From Dasypus novemcinctus (taxonomy: Eukaryota > Chordata > Mammalia > Cingulata > Dasypodidae), in contig NC_080701.1 of the NCBI RefSeq assembly GCF_030445035.2, forward strand, positions 16,274,798 to 16,338,797: a stretch of DNA of 64,000 bases, written 5' to 3'. Numbering within the stretch: position 1 is the first letter of the stretch; the number at the start of each line of letters is the position of its first letter. Under the pieces are notes generated by a model that was not told the origin of the DNA, searched no databases, and saw nothing but the letters and a program-made list of their open reading frames with translations. Shown piece after piece: positions 36,286-47,665 of this stretch. A program made the translations under genes and the position numbers.

Positions 36286-38661
36286 TCCAGGTGAATTCTA
36301 CAAAACATTCCGGAAAGAACTGACACCAATCTTGCTGAAACTATTCCAAAACATCGAAACAGAAAGAACATTACCCAACTCCTTCTATGATGCCAACATT
36401 ACCCTAGTACCAAAGACAAACAAAGACATCACAAGAAAGGAAAATTACAGACCAATTTCTCTAATGAACCTAGACGCAAAAATACTTAACAAAATACTTG
36501 CTAATCGTATTCAACAACACATTAAACGTATTATACACCACGACCAAGTGGGATTCATCCCAGGTATGCAAGGATGGTTCAGCATAAGAAAATCAATCAA
36601 CGTAATACACCATATAAACAGATTGAAGGAAAAAAATCACATGATTATATCTATTGATGCAGAAAAAGCATTTGACAAAATACAGCACCCTTTCTTGATA
36701 AAAACACTCCAAAAGATTGGAATACAAGGGAATTTTTTGAACATGATAAAGAGTATATATGAGAAACCTAAAGCCAATATTGTTTACAATGGAGAAATCC
36801 TAGACTCCTTCCCTCTAAACTCAGGAACAAGACAAGGATGCCCACTGTCTCCGCTCCTATTTAACATTGTCTTAGAAGTACTTGCACGAGCACTGAGGCA
36901 AGAACCAGAAATAAAAGGCATTCAAATTGGAAAGGAAGAAGTCAAAATTTCATTATTTGCAGATGACATGATCCTATACATAGAAAACCCTGAGAGATCT
37001 ACAACGAAGATTCTAGAACTCATAAATGAGTTTAGTAAAGTCGCAGGTTATAAGATCAATGCGCAAAAATCAGTAGCATTTCTGTACATCAATAATGAGC
37101 AAGATCAGGAGGAAATCAAGAAACAAATACCATTCACAATAGTAAATAAAAAAATCAAATACTTAGGAATAAATTTAACTAAAGAGGTAAAGAACTTATA
37201 CAACGAGAACTATACAAGATTGTTCAAGGAAATCAAAGAAGACCTAAATAAATGGAAGACTATTCCTTGTTCATGGATAGGAAGACTGAACATTATTAAG
37301 ATGTCTATCCTACCAAAACTGATATACACATTCAATGCAATCCCAATAAAAATCAACGCAACCTTCTTTAAGGAACTAGAAAAACTAACTATGAAATTTA
37401 TTTGGAAAGGAAAGAGACCCCGAATAGCCAAAGACATACTGAAAAAGAAAAACGAAATTGGAGGAATCACACTACCTGACTTCAAAACATACTATAAAGC
37501 TACGGTGGTATTGGCATAAGGAGAGACACATAGACCAATGGAATCGAATTGAAAGCTCTGATATAGAACCTCACATATACAGCCACATAATATTCGATAA
37601 AGCCACCAAACCCTCTCAATTGGGAGAGAGTGGCCTATTCAACAAATGGTGTCTGGAGAACTGGATAGCCATATGTAGAAGAATGAAAGAGGATTACCAT
37701 CTCACACCTTATACAAAGATCAACTCAAGATGGATCAAACCTAAATATAAGAGCCAAGACCATAAAAACCTTAGAAAGCAGTGTAGGGAAACATCTACAG
37801 GACCTTGTAATAGGAAATGGATTTATGAATATCTCACCAAAAGCATGAGCAGCAAAAGAACTAATAGATAAATGGGACTTCCTCAAAATTAAAGCCTTCT
37901 GCACCTCAAAGGAGTTTGTCAAGAAAGTAAAAAGGGAGCCCACACAGTGGGAGAAAATATTTGGCAATCATATATCTGATAAGAAACTTATAACTTGCAT
38001 ATATAAAGAACTCCTATATCTTGAAAATAAAAAGATAAACAACCCATTTAAAAAATGGGAAAAAGACTTAAACAGACACTTCTCCGAAGAAGAAATACAA
38101 ATGGCAAGAAAGCACATGAAAAAATGTTCCAAATCTCTAGCTATCAGGGAAATGCAAATCAAAACTACAATGAGATACCATCTTACACCCATAAGATTGG
38201 CAGCTATGAAAAAAACAGAAGAATACAAGTGCTGAAGAGGATGTGAAGGAAGGGGAACACTCATCCACTGCTGGTGGGAATGCAGAAGGATCCAACCATT
38301 CTGGAGGACAGTATGGCGGTTTCTCAAAAAACTAGCCATAGATTTGCCATATGACCCAGCAATACCACTGCTGGGTATATACCCAGCAGAACTGAAAACA
38401 AGGACACAAACCGATATATGTACACCAATGTTCATAGCAGCATTGTTCACTATTGCCAAAAGTTGGAATCAACCCAAATGCCCATCAACAGATGAGTGGA
38501 TCAATAAAATGTGGTATATACACACAATGGAATACTACTCGGCTGTAAGAACAAACACACTACAAACACATGTGATAACATGGATGAATCTTGAGAACCT
38601 TATGTTGAGTGAAGCAACCCAGACATTGAAGGACAAATACTACATGACCTCAATGATATGA
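36286..38661 (+). pseudogene. L1 ORF2 (reverse transcriptase to C-terminus), inactivated
   Basis: RT motifs are in order: [10 protein letters not shown] (first catalytic Asp, about 36656), [11 protein letters not shown] (about 36824) and FADD (36956-36967). The first 411 L1 codons are open to a stop at 37517. A deletion near 37500-37510 shifts the frame: [17 protein letters not shown] continues one frame away. A one-base loss near 37738 shifts it again. Stops follow at 37846-37848 and 38233-38235. The frame then runs to TGA at 38659-38661, with MPYDPAIPLLGIYP and MWYIHTMEYYSAV near the C-terminus. The endonuclease domain is lost through truncation. It cannot make a working protein. Confidence 0.95.
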
Positions 38662-41446
38662 AATAAACAAGCTGCCCTAGATAGCAAGAGACTGAACGAT
38701 AGGCTTACAGGAAATCGGAGGGTGGAGAAAGGATATGAGCCGATGTCTGCAGGGGTGGAACTTAAGACGAGATGGTGGTAAGTATGAACACAAAGAAGAG
38801 ATAAAATGGGGGCAAGGGGTTGCCTTTGGTTGGGGCTTTACGGGTTTGAGGGTGGCTGGGGAGTGACGGTTGGGTAATGTTGCCCACAAGTGGGGGGAGG
38901 GAGGGGTAGCATACGAACACAGGAGAGGGTTAGGAGGTGGTGGAGAGTAAAATGCCGAGAAAATAATATCAAAATATAATAAAGAGCGTTACCTGTTTAG
39001 AATGCTCGGAGGGGAGGGTCTGATGCAGGACGGGCTCCTGGGGAATGTCTAAATGCTCATTCTGCCAGAGTGGGTGACACCATGGGGTAGAATCCCAAGT
39101 AGTGAGAGTGGGGGTGGACCCACATCCTGGGGAGGACTAATGCCACCAAATAGAGGGAACTGTATCCCTCGAGAGAAAGGGTGGCTCCCAGGGCATTGGG
39201 GCAGATGAGCAAGTTAGGCCCTAAACACTATTCCATCTATCTCTGGAAGTGGCTCCTCAGGAAACGGAGGTTGACTGTCACTGTGGGCACCAAGGTGGAA
39301 GGGAAAATGGACGTTAAATGTGTGGAACCAAAGTAAATGGGGGGCAAGGGAGGAGTTTCTTGAGAGTACACAAGGATGGATATAAAACATGTAATATTAC
39401 ACCATAACATATAGGAGACGACAGACTGATAATGTAAACCATAATGTAAAACATAGGAGAACTAAAAATGTAAAGAACTGTGTATCCTAAAGTATGCACC
39501 ATAATGTAAGCACAGATATTACCATGTTAGAAAGCTAATATCTCAGACTCTGTACATCATCTTAAGTAAATATGATGTGAATAGGGTGTAAGAGTATCGC
39601 TGTGGAAGGAAAAAGGTGTTGTGGTGGATGTATGGGAGTGCTGTATATTATATATATGCATTGCTGTGGTCTAGGACTCCTACGAAGAAACGCTGAATAA
39701 TTAGGGGGGGGGGGGGAAAAGGATAGGATGTGGAATTTTTTCAAGTCAACATTCTTTATCTAAGTTCTTTATCTAACTTTATCCAAGTTCTTTATCTATC
39801 CTTTAAACCCATCGCTATATGCCATTCCCTAGTAAGGGACCATGACATTATATTGGGCTTCAAATTTCGGGGAGTTCTGGATCACAGAGTGTTTCAACAA
39901 TGGCAATGGAGGGATACTGGTATGGGATACCAATGACAGGTGATATATGGCTGACAGGGAGCTGTACAGAACATATGTCCAGGGTGCATGGTAATGATTG
40001 GATATACTCATAGTGGCAACAATTAAAAACCCAGCAGGGGGGGTACTGGGTTCCTGGCCAGTGGTGCTCTGTCGTGGTCCCTAGGGGAGCAGCGATAGTC
40101 TCCCAGGTACAGCGGCGGGGACCGGGAGGGAGTGAGGGTTCAACAGTGAGCCCCTGATGCTAATGACTATGCTTGTGAGCTGATAAACCTAAAATAAGAA
40201 CAAGGCCTAGAGCAACATTGTGCCTGGGAATTTCCTCCTGTCAGCCTTCATGTTACTCAAATGTGGCCAGTCTCGAAGCCAAACTCAGCATGTAAATGCA
40301 ATGCCTTCCCTCCAGCGTGGGACATGACACCCGGGGATGAGCCTCCCTGGCAACAAGGGACCACTATCAAATACCAACTGATGATGCAACTGGAAAAGGA
40401 CCTTATATGGAAGGTTCAATGCGGATCAGCAGAATATCCATGTCTACATAAAATAACATGACTTTAAAATGCTGTTTGACCTAAAGTAAGGGGGAAATGG
40501 AAAGGAGAAATGAGTTTATATGGCTACGAGTTTCTAAAAAAGAGTCTGGAGGCTGGCAGAAGGATTGCCCTCATGCACAACTGAGCAGAGTCAGAGAGAC
40601 AGATAAAGCAGATACAACCCCCAGATATTGGTTCCTTTGAAGGCTAAAGAGACCCATGAGAGTTATGGTCATGGCCGATGGGGTTTACTACCAGGGCAGA
40701 TGGCCCCTCTCTGGAAATGGTGTTTATGTGTGATGAATCTGGACTCAGATGGGATCTCCCTTCATAAGACTTTCATACTAATCTGCTGGATGTGCAGTTA
40801 ACGTTGGGGTTTAAGATATAGTTAGGGGATTTGAATCTCTGGACTGATAATGTGATAGCCAGGTCCTGAGCCTCAACAGACTCCAGCACCTACAATCTGA
40901 TTTATTGGACTTACCACACTCAGCTAAGATGGAGTTGAAGAAGGACAATCACCACACCATGGAGCCTAGAGTGATTACAACTGAAAATGGGAGGATGGCA
41001 GCCAGCATCCATGTGGAATCTGAGCCTCCTCTTGACATAGAGGTGCAATGAACACAACCAATCCAATGTCCACAGAGAAGAGGTGGCATTGGATTGGGAA
41101 AAGTGGACATGGTGGACGATGGGTATGGGGAAGGGCAGGAAGAGATGAGAGGTGGGGGCGTATTTGGGACGTGGAGCTGCCCTGGATGGCGCCTCGGCGG
41201 TGATCACCGGACATCGTGGATCCTCACAGGGCCCACTGGATGGAATGGAGGAGAGTATGGGCCATGATGTGGACCATTGTCTATGAGGTGCAGAGGTGCC
41301 CAAAGATGTACTTACCAAATCCAATGGATGTGTCATGATGATGGGAACGAGTGTTGTTGGGGGGGGAGAGGGGGGGGTGGGGGGGTGGGGTTGAATGGGA
41401 CCTCACATATATATTTTTAATGTAATATTATTACAAAGTCAATAAA
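38662..41446 (+). other. L1 3' UTR, about 2.8 kb
   Basis: From the ORF2 stop to the A-rich tail. The first 700 bases are G-rich (GGTGGAGAAAGG, GTGGGGGGAGGGAGGGG). A 13-G run lies near 39703. The last 1.3 kb recurs at 17975-19304, and its last parts recur at 11348-12032, 46480-47015 (reversed) and 54234-54470. It ends with a G-rich tract (41359-41396) and AATAAAAAA. There is no conserved open frame. Confidence 0.88.
41359..41396 (+). repeat. G-rich tract before the L1 tail, quadruplex-capable
   Basis: Runs of 8, 8 and 7 G plus shorter ones. A tract at the same relative place is seen in the other L1 3' copies (11928-11955, 19213-19242, 54346-54380), and the reversed copy at 46555-46585 has a weaker one. 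L1 3' UTR polypurine tracts of this kind are known in other mammals. Confidence 0.85.
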
Positions 41447-41490
41447 AAAAAAAAATAAAGGCACACTGTCAAAAAAAAAAAAAAAAAAAA

Positions 41491-41700
41491 GAGATGCAGC
41501 AGACCAGGGAGCAGAGGTGGCACAAAAGATTGAGCACCTCTCTCCCACTCCAGAAGGTACCAGGATCTTTTCCTGGTGCTGTTTAAAGAGAAGACAAGCA
41601 GACCCAGAAGAATGCACAGCAAATGGACACAGAGAGCAGACAGCAAGTGCAAAATGATGAGGAGGGGGGAGGGAGAAATAAATAAAAATAACAATTATAT
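41491..41700 (+). mobile_element. DAS-family SINE behind the L1 tail
   Basis: A degenerate tRNA-like head (GAGCAGAGGTGGCACAAAAG at 41509) leads to the typical body AAGCAGACCCAGAAGAATGC and ATGGACACAGAGAGCAGACA, with an A-rich tail after 41675. It was inserted within or next to the L1 A-rich tail, so the duplication cannot be told from A runs. Confidence 0.85.
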
Positions 41701-42404
41701 AAAAAATAATGTCAGAGTAGACAATATTAGTCAAACAATATTTTAAAACATGGAATGCTCACGAGAGCAGAGAAATCTGAAATCAAAGCGCTTACAGAGG
41801 GGTGAGGAACAAGAAGCAAGGTGATTTCTGCTGTAGGACCACAGAGAGTCTTAGGAAATGAATGCACCAGCTACTTCTGAAAACAGGCATGAAGAGTGAG
41901 GCTGAAAACCGGAGGAGAGATTGAAGGCTTGCAGAGGTGCAGATGGATCCCCAGGATGCTTTCTAATCCCTGGCTGAAGACAGGAAGTTTCTTTAGAGAA
42001 ACTGGATGTGTGAGACTCTGGATTTGGGTCACCTGCATGATAATGAGAAGCAACACTTTTCTTTACTGGTAATGGGGGGAATTAACTGAAAGTCTGTATA
42101 CTAAAATGTCAGAAGCCATTGCTGTCCTCACCCACCTTCCAGTCCTTATAGTTCCCAGGCCAGGAATTTACTAGAGAATGGGTTCTGCTACAGTGAGCAG
42201 CTAGCATGAGAAAGAGTATGATGTTGAGGTCCAGGAAACCAGAGGTCAACAGGTGAAAGAAATTCCCATGATAAAAGTGAAAGACAGTCACAGGTAGGCC
42301 ACTGTATAGAATATTAAAAAAGCAAGTGAGTGTTCCAGACTGGAGCAGAACCAGGTGGGGATAAAAGAAAGCAGGATGGGTGGCGCTTGGCTGATGGCTA
42401 GTGT
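41701..42404. other. unique non-coding sequence
   Basis: No repeat or gene was recognised. Confidence 0.4.
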
Positions 42405-42630
42405 TCAGCCTCGTGAAGTCTGAATGCCTAGGTTTCCATCTCAGTTTCATCACTTACTAACCGTGTGGTCAAGCTGTTTACTTCTATGGTCCTAAGTTTC
42501 CTTTGTTGCAAAATGGAAATAATAATACTACCACTTGGGATTATATGAGGTTTAAATGCCATAATACATGTAAAAGTGCTTAAAACAGTTTCTGGTACAT
42601 AATAAGCACTCAATTATTGTTATATTAAAA
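42405..42630 (+). mobile_element. MIR element
   Basis: The order CATCACTTACTAACCGTGTG, AAAATGGAAATAATAATACT, TACATGTAAAAGTGCTTAAA, AATAAGCACTCAATTATTG matches the MIR core and tail closely. Confidence 0.88.
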
Positions 42631-42710
42631 AAGCTGCATAGTTCTGTTGGGTAATTTGGGGGAGGATTTACTGACAGGCTCATGGAACACAGAACAACTT
42701 CTCCCTACCT

Positions 42711-43252
42711 ATGACAGTTTGGCATTCTTTTATGAATCCCAAAAAGAAAAAAAATTGTTTTTGAACTAATCTGTTCCTGGAGGTGTGAGACCCCTTTGAT
42801 TGACTCCATCAATGAGAAATGACTTGGGTTGAGTCTCTGTGCTTTTGCTAGGTCTGATAAAATGGAGACACACGGAGAGAGAGGTACAGAGAGAAAGGAA
42901 GCTGCCATATTTGATCCATATATGAGAGAGGACTCCAGGTTCACCTACAGCTGCAGCAAGGCAGAAAAGCTCCAAGAGCCTGAGAAAGGAGGCCCAGAAA
43001 GAGACAAGCCCTATACTTGGTTGTCCACAGCTGAGCTCCGGGAGACAGTAGGTTCTGGAGAGGAAAGCAGAGACCTTGGCAGAAATGGCCGCCATCTTGC
43101 TTCACCACGTGGCAGTATGCCAGCTGAGAAAGCATCTCTGATAGTGCCTTGATTTACACATTTCACAGCCTCAGAACTGTGACTCCAATTATAAAAACCA
43201 ATTCATTTTTGGTACTTTGCATTGGCAGCCCTGTGGCAAAACTAAGACACCA
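42711..43252 (+). mobile_element. LTR-like element, best copy of a three-member family
   Basis: It starts near ATGACAGTTTGGCATTC with AATCCCAAAAAG, continues with a TAAAATGGAGACACACGG section and GCCGCCATCTTGC, and ends CTTTGCATTGGCAGCCCTGT then AAAACTAAGACACC. It is the reverse of 13603-14186 over its whole length. LTR nature is inferred from size and the TG...CA-like ends. Confidence 0.65.
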
Positions 43253-43854
43253 CCTTAAGACAGTCTTACAAATAGTCGTGTAACACAAGACTCAGCTGTG
43301 AAGTATATTTTCCATTTTAAGCATTAACTATTGATTTAACCAACAATGTGATTTAAAGGTTTTGAGGGCTGGAGAGAAGGGTGATGTGTGTGTATGTTTG
43401 TGTGTAGTAGGAGGATGAGTTGAATGGATTAAAAAATCAAATGGCACAATATCAAATTATAAAATCAAGATAGAGTAATATAAACGTATTATTTAGAAAT
43501 AGCTTAAAAAGTCAGTAATGATTATCTCTACAGATTGTAATTTTGGAGTGGGACAAAGTGAGACAAAGAATACTGATTTCCATTATAAGCCCCATGATAC
43601 TGCATGACTTTTTAAAGTATGTACATGTATACCTTGATTTTAAAAAGTAAATGAATACTGAAATTAACATGTTATAAAACACATTTAGCAAGAGGAGAAG
43701 CTTCATAAGCTTCATTACCAATAGTATTATAATTAGTATTATTTGAATCTATTGTTCAAAAAATGTGGGCTTTGGAACAAAGATTAACTTCAGAGTTTTG
43801 GAAACTGCAAATATTCAGCACCCTTGAGGAGGTGGTTTGTCTCTAATGATGTTT
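43253..43854. other. unique AT-rich sequence
   Basis: Nothing was recognised. A GT-rich patch lies near 43386-43406. Confidence 0.4.
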
Positions 43855-44062
43855 CAAAACCAATGGTGCTCAACCTGGGCTGCAAATTACAATCACCTGG
43901 GCTACACACTGTACCCACCTGGGGAGCTTGTAAAATCCCCAATGCCCCAACTTCAACCCAGACCAATTAAACCAGAATGTCTGTGGGTAAGATCCAGATG
44001 TCAGTGTTTTACAGCTCCCCAGATGATTACAATGTGTGGCCAAAGTTGAAAGCAACCATATG
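43855..44062 (+). mobile_element. MER5-like hAT miniature transposon
   Basis: It begins CAATGGTGCTCAACCTGGGC and ends GGCCAAAGTTGAAAGCAACC, giving imperfect terminal inverted repeats. The middle (ATTACAATCACCTGGGCTAC, CAGCTCCCCAGATGATTACA) matches the expected MER5-type order. It has no coding capacity and was mobilised in trans by hAT transposase. Confidence 0.75.
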
Positions 44063-44139
44063 AAAGCATTTTGGGTGGTGTTTGGTAGGATTTCTTTACT
44101 TACTGGCTTTGTAGTAAGCAACACTCTTGAAAGATATTT

Positions 44140-44230
44140 TTACTACTTTTTTTTTTTATTAGAGTTGCTGTAGGCTTATAGAAAAATCATGCATGAAATA
44201 TTGAGTTCCCATAGAGTAACATTTCATATT
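44140..44230 (-). mobile_element. short L1 3' tail fragment
   Basis: TTATTAGAGTTGCTGTAGGC, then TAGAAAAATCATGCATGAAA and GAGTTCCCATAGAGTAAC, is a reversed L1 3' terminus. A similar stub lies at 45175-45215. Confidence 0.65.
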
Positions 44231-44449
44231 AACCAGCTTGGTCAAAACAGATGTAGAACTGGTGGTAATGTGTAGAAATAAATAAATAATGGAAGTGTGT
44301 GTGTGTATGAGTATGAACATGTTTGAGCCCTTCTTTGGTTAATGTTGTCAAACCATATATAACTTTGCACTAGTTACAGAGAGATTTAATGTACAAATCA
44401 GACTCGCAAGTCTTAGAGGTTTAAATACTGATTACCATTGTTGAAATGC

Positions 44450-44720
44450 ACCGATTTATGTAAATGCAGGATTTCCTAATGAATCAATGAATAATAACTA
44501 AGTTACACCAGGAAGACCCAGTATTAATTACCATGTAATTCATACTGCAGTTTATGAATAAGATCCCAAACCCAATAATTATAGGACAATTGCTATGTAA
44601 TTACCTTGACTCCACATAGTAATTACAGTGTAATCTTGTCAATAGTTCACATCACATACCCGTAAAGAGAACTGCCACTACTTTGCACCCTAGAATTGAA
44701 AATAACTAGTTAAATTATTC
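44450..44720. promoter_or_regulatory. candidate conserved element, TAATTAC cluster
   Basis: A repeat-free block with three TAATTAC motifs (44525-44531, 44598-44604, 44620-44626) and further TAAT cores within about 100 bases. Such homeodomain-binding cores cluster in developmental enhancers. Function is inferred; no cross-species comparison was possible. Confidence 0.35.
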
Positions 44721-46185
44721 TAGCCTGAGTTTAGGGAGGAATCAACACAGGATCCTCTCTGGCTTAGGATCCAGAAATTACCTCATGTTTAGTTTGTATC
44801 CTGCTCAGTATTTGTCATTGCACTAAGTATTCTGGAGATACTTCACAAGTAAGGCAACTGATATGGGAAGGATTGAAGCATCCAGTTTGCTCTCTGACAT
44901 CCAACGTCCACATGGCCACCAGACGTTACACAACTAAGCAGGTGAAAGCTGATGTCCATGAAGGGGAGTGCTCTTTGAGTGAGAATGAGAACAGGGTAGA
45001 GAATACACTTCTTCCTTTGAAAATAGAGCCTGACTAGTTTTATTATAGCTGAACTTTACTTGGTCAAAACCTTTTTCAGCGAGTGGGTACTCTAATATGC
45101 TGGCTCCCTGTAGAGAGGTTTTTTTCACTTTATTGCTTTTTCACTTTACGGCTCCTGTTCCTTTTTTCTTTTCTTTTCTTTTTATTAGAGAAGTTGTGAG
45201 TTTACAAAGATGTTTCACCTCCATTGGCAGCACACTGTGCTGGGGAGGTAAGGAAGGCTGATCCCCGAGGAGAGGAGCACATGGAATTGCAGTGAAATGG
45301 GGGGAGCCTATTGCCATCCTTTCTCTACCCAGCAAAGGGTCTTACTGTCCAAGATTAAATCTAAAGAAAGATGAAGCAGTTTCTGCCTACGACCAAGTAG
45401 AGCATCCCCAGACCAAAGATAGATTCAATTTCGAATAATGGTTTGTGGATAAATGTCCTGTGATTCAATATGGGGATAGCACATGGCCCAATAACTGAGC
45501 TGAGTCATTTCAGGGATTTCATCAGAGTAGCAAAGATATGGTGATGAGAAATAAATGTATTTGCCAGATCCTCCGCCTCCACACAGAGGACTACTCCTGA
45601 CTGTCAGTTTCCTGAAGAACAGATAAATCCCAAACATGACGGAATCCTAGAAAATGTTCAGAAAAGCCTATTTTTCCATTGGGTACTAGTGGTTCCCTAG
45701 CATAGAATTGTGAGGACAGTACCTTCTGAGAATCCAGGCTATGGTACCAGATATCTAGGATTTGAAACATTTCCTTCCAATTATTTTGAGTGGTGGAAGT
45801 GACAACCACAACAATATCTGGAATGTGATAAATATAAAAATTGATTAAATTACGAAAGCATCTCTTGAGTCCCAAAGCTTTCCTGCTTGGTAAAGATGGC
45901 CAAAAATCTCTATTTACTTAGCTTCTGTAATCTATTATAGAAAAACACAGAAGTCTAGAAGTCTTTGGATCAACCTTAAAATACATCAGAATAGAACAGA
46001 ACTCTAATTCCTGTCCATCCAAACATAATGAGGTAATTGCTAGCTGATCGATATAGTCATGAAACTACGAAGAGGATGCAAACTCCACTGGGATAAGACT
46101 TTGGTAATGGAATGAAAAATTCTATATATGTATTGTAAGCCTGAAATGTCCACCAAATTAGGTAAAAACAAAGGAAAATGCCAAA
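44721..46185. other. unique non-coding sequence
   Basis: This contains a short L1 tail stub at 45175-45215. Two minus-strand open frames of 94 and 70 codons (45591-45875, 45425-45637) match no protein I know. Confidence 0.4.
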
Positions 46186-46189
46186 GTTT

Positions 46190-47130
46190 GGCCTTTGACA
46201 CCCTCTACAGTGTCTTCACTATTAGCCAGTCTTTTCTCCTGCTTTGCACTTTTGTGCGTCCTGTACTTCAGTCACCCTGAATACTTGTCTTTTGTTAAGC
46301 ATCCCCTGCTGGCATGCTGCTCCCTTTACCTGGAATGACCCAACCACAAGCATCTCTTCTGCCCCAAACTTATATATTCTTTGAGCTCTAGCAAATGCTG
46401 CCCCTGCCAGGAAGCATTTTCTTATCACTCCATTAGGAGACCCCTTTTCCTTCTATCCTAGACTTGTATATCTATTTTTTAAAATACATATTTTTAAAAA
46501 GATTTTCAGATTACATAAAATGTTACATAAAAAATAGAAGGGATTCCCATATGCCCCACACCTCCCACATCTCCCCACTTTAACAACGTCTTTCATTAGT
46601 ATGGGACAGTCACTGCAATTGATGAACACATTTTGGAGCATTGTCAAACAGCATGAATTGTAGGTTACATTATAGTTTACACTCTCTCCCACTCCATTAT
46701 ATATCCTTGTGGCAGGATATATAATGTCCTATTTCTGTCTTTGCAATGTCATTCAGGACAGTTCCACGTCCCCAAATGCCCCCATTTTATACCTCTTTTT
46801 CCCTCTCCCTGCCTTAAGCAGGTCCAGTGGCCACTTTCTCCACATCCATGATGTAATTTCTTCCATGGCTAGAATCACAATAAGTCAATAAGAATATCAG
46901 TAAGTCCACTCTAGTTCTTATTTTATTCCCCAATCCTGAGGGTTCTGGGATGGCGATGCCCACTCCACCTCTAATTGAGAGGGGGCTTCAATCCCATATG
47001 GCTGATGGATGGGAATATGTCTATTTTTACACACATCTCTTCTATTGGCTTATAAATTTATGAGGGCTGATATCATGATTTATTCATCTTTGGATTGTTC
47101 CAAAATATCTATTATTAAATTTCACACTGC
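46190..47130 (+). mobile_element. L2 3' end, split by an L1
   Basis: TTTACCTGGAATGACCCAAC and GCCAGGAAGCATTTTCTTAT at the left, then after the L1 insert TTTATGAGGGCTGATATCAT and TTCATCTTTGGATTGTTCC, match the L2 3' region order. Confidence 0.75.
46480..47015 (-). mobile_element. L1 3' UTR copy inserted in L2
   Basis: This is the reverse of the xenarthran L1 3' UTR: CCCCACACCTCCCACATCTC (the G tract), GTTTACACTCTCTCCCACTC, CCATGATGTAATTTCTTCC. TSDs TATATCTATTTTT (46467-46479) and TATGTCTATTTTT (47016-47028) differ at one base. Confidence 0.88.
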
Positions 47131-47554
47131 AATAAAATCTAGAAGGAATGTACCTCTAGACAGTTCTTTTTAAAAGTTTGAGCATTTTTCTAGGTTCCAT
47201 AAATCACGAAGCGGCAAAATTGATCCATGGCGTAACTATTTTTAGTGTGGGGTTCTGATAAAAAAACAAGACAAAAAGTTTCCTTTCATCCTAAATGTAT
47301 CTTCTTCTTAGTGTGTTGGTGACTATTAACAACTTGCTTTTTGATTGATATTAGAGCTTCTGTGCAGGCGTTTGAAAGTGATCTCTTTGAGTGATGTTAT
47401 ACATTAGGTATAGTGGTGCTCTTTGGAGGAGCTAAGGTAGAGCTCTCTTACGACTTCACGAGTAATATCAGATTTGAAAATGGAAACAGTAAAGTTGAAT
47501 GCATTGTTGGGGTTCCAGGGACTGAGGGGCTGCCCATTTCCTTCAAGAACCAGC
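47131..47554. other. unique non-coding sequence
   Basis: No repeat or gene was recognised. Confidence 0.4.
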
Positions 47555-47665
47555 CATGTGAGTTGGGGCAGGCCAGGGAACAACTCTGGGCCTTTGTTTC
47601 CTTTTCTGTGAATGGGAGGTTTAGGCAATGTGAGCTCTGGGATTCCTTCTAGCTCTAAGGGTTCA
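47555..47665 (+). mobile_element. MIR-like 3' fragment
   Basis: CTCTGGGCCTTTGTTTCCTT, then TGAATGGGAGGTTTAGG and GGGATTCCTTCTAGCTCTAA, follows the MIR core and the CCTTCCAGCTCTAA-type end seen in many MIR copies. Confidence 0.7.

Larger units (their letters stand above)
36284..41446 (+). mobile_element. 5'-truncated L1 with very long 3' UTR
   Basis: The insert begins in ORF2 just before the RT domain, directly after an A run of 13 or 14. It continues through the ORF2 end (38661), and the UTR leads to an A-rich tail at 41446. ORF1, the endonuclease and the 5' UTR are missing. It is the least decayed L1 in the window. The A run at the 5' junction may be part of a duplicated A-rich target, but I see no clean TSD because the 3' tail merges with other A runs. 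Confidence 0.95.

Noticed and set aside
37968-38459. 163-codon minus-strand frame
   Set aside because: Antisense shadow of L1 ORF2.
45425-45875. two overlapping minus-strand frames (70 and 94 codons)
   Set aside because: No similarity to any protein I know and no splice-site support.
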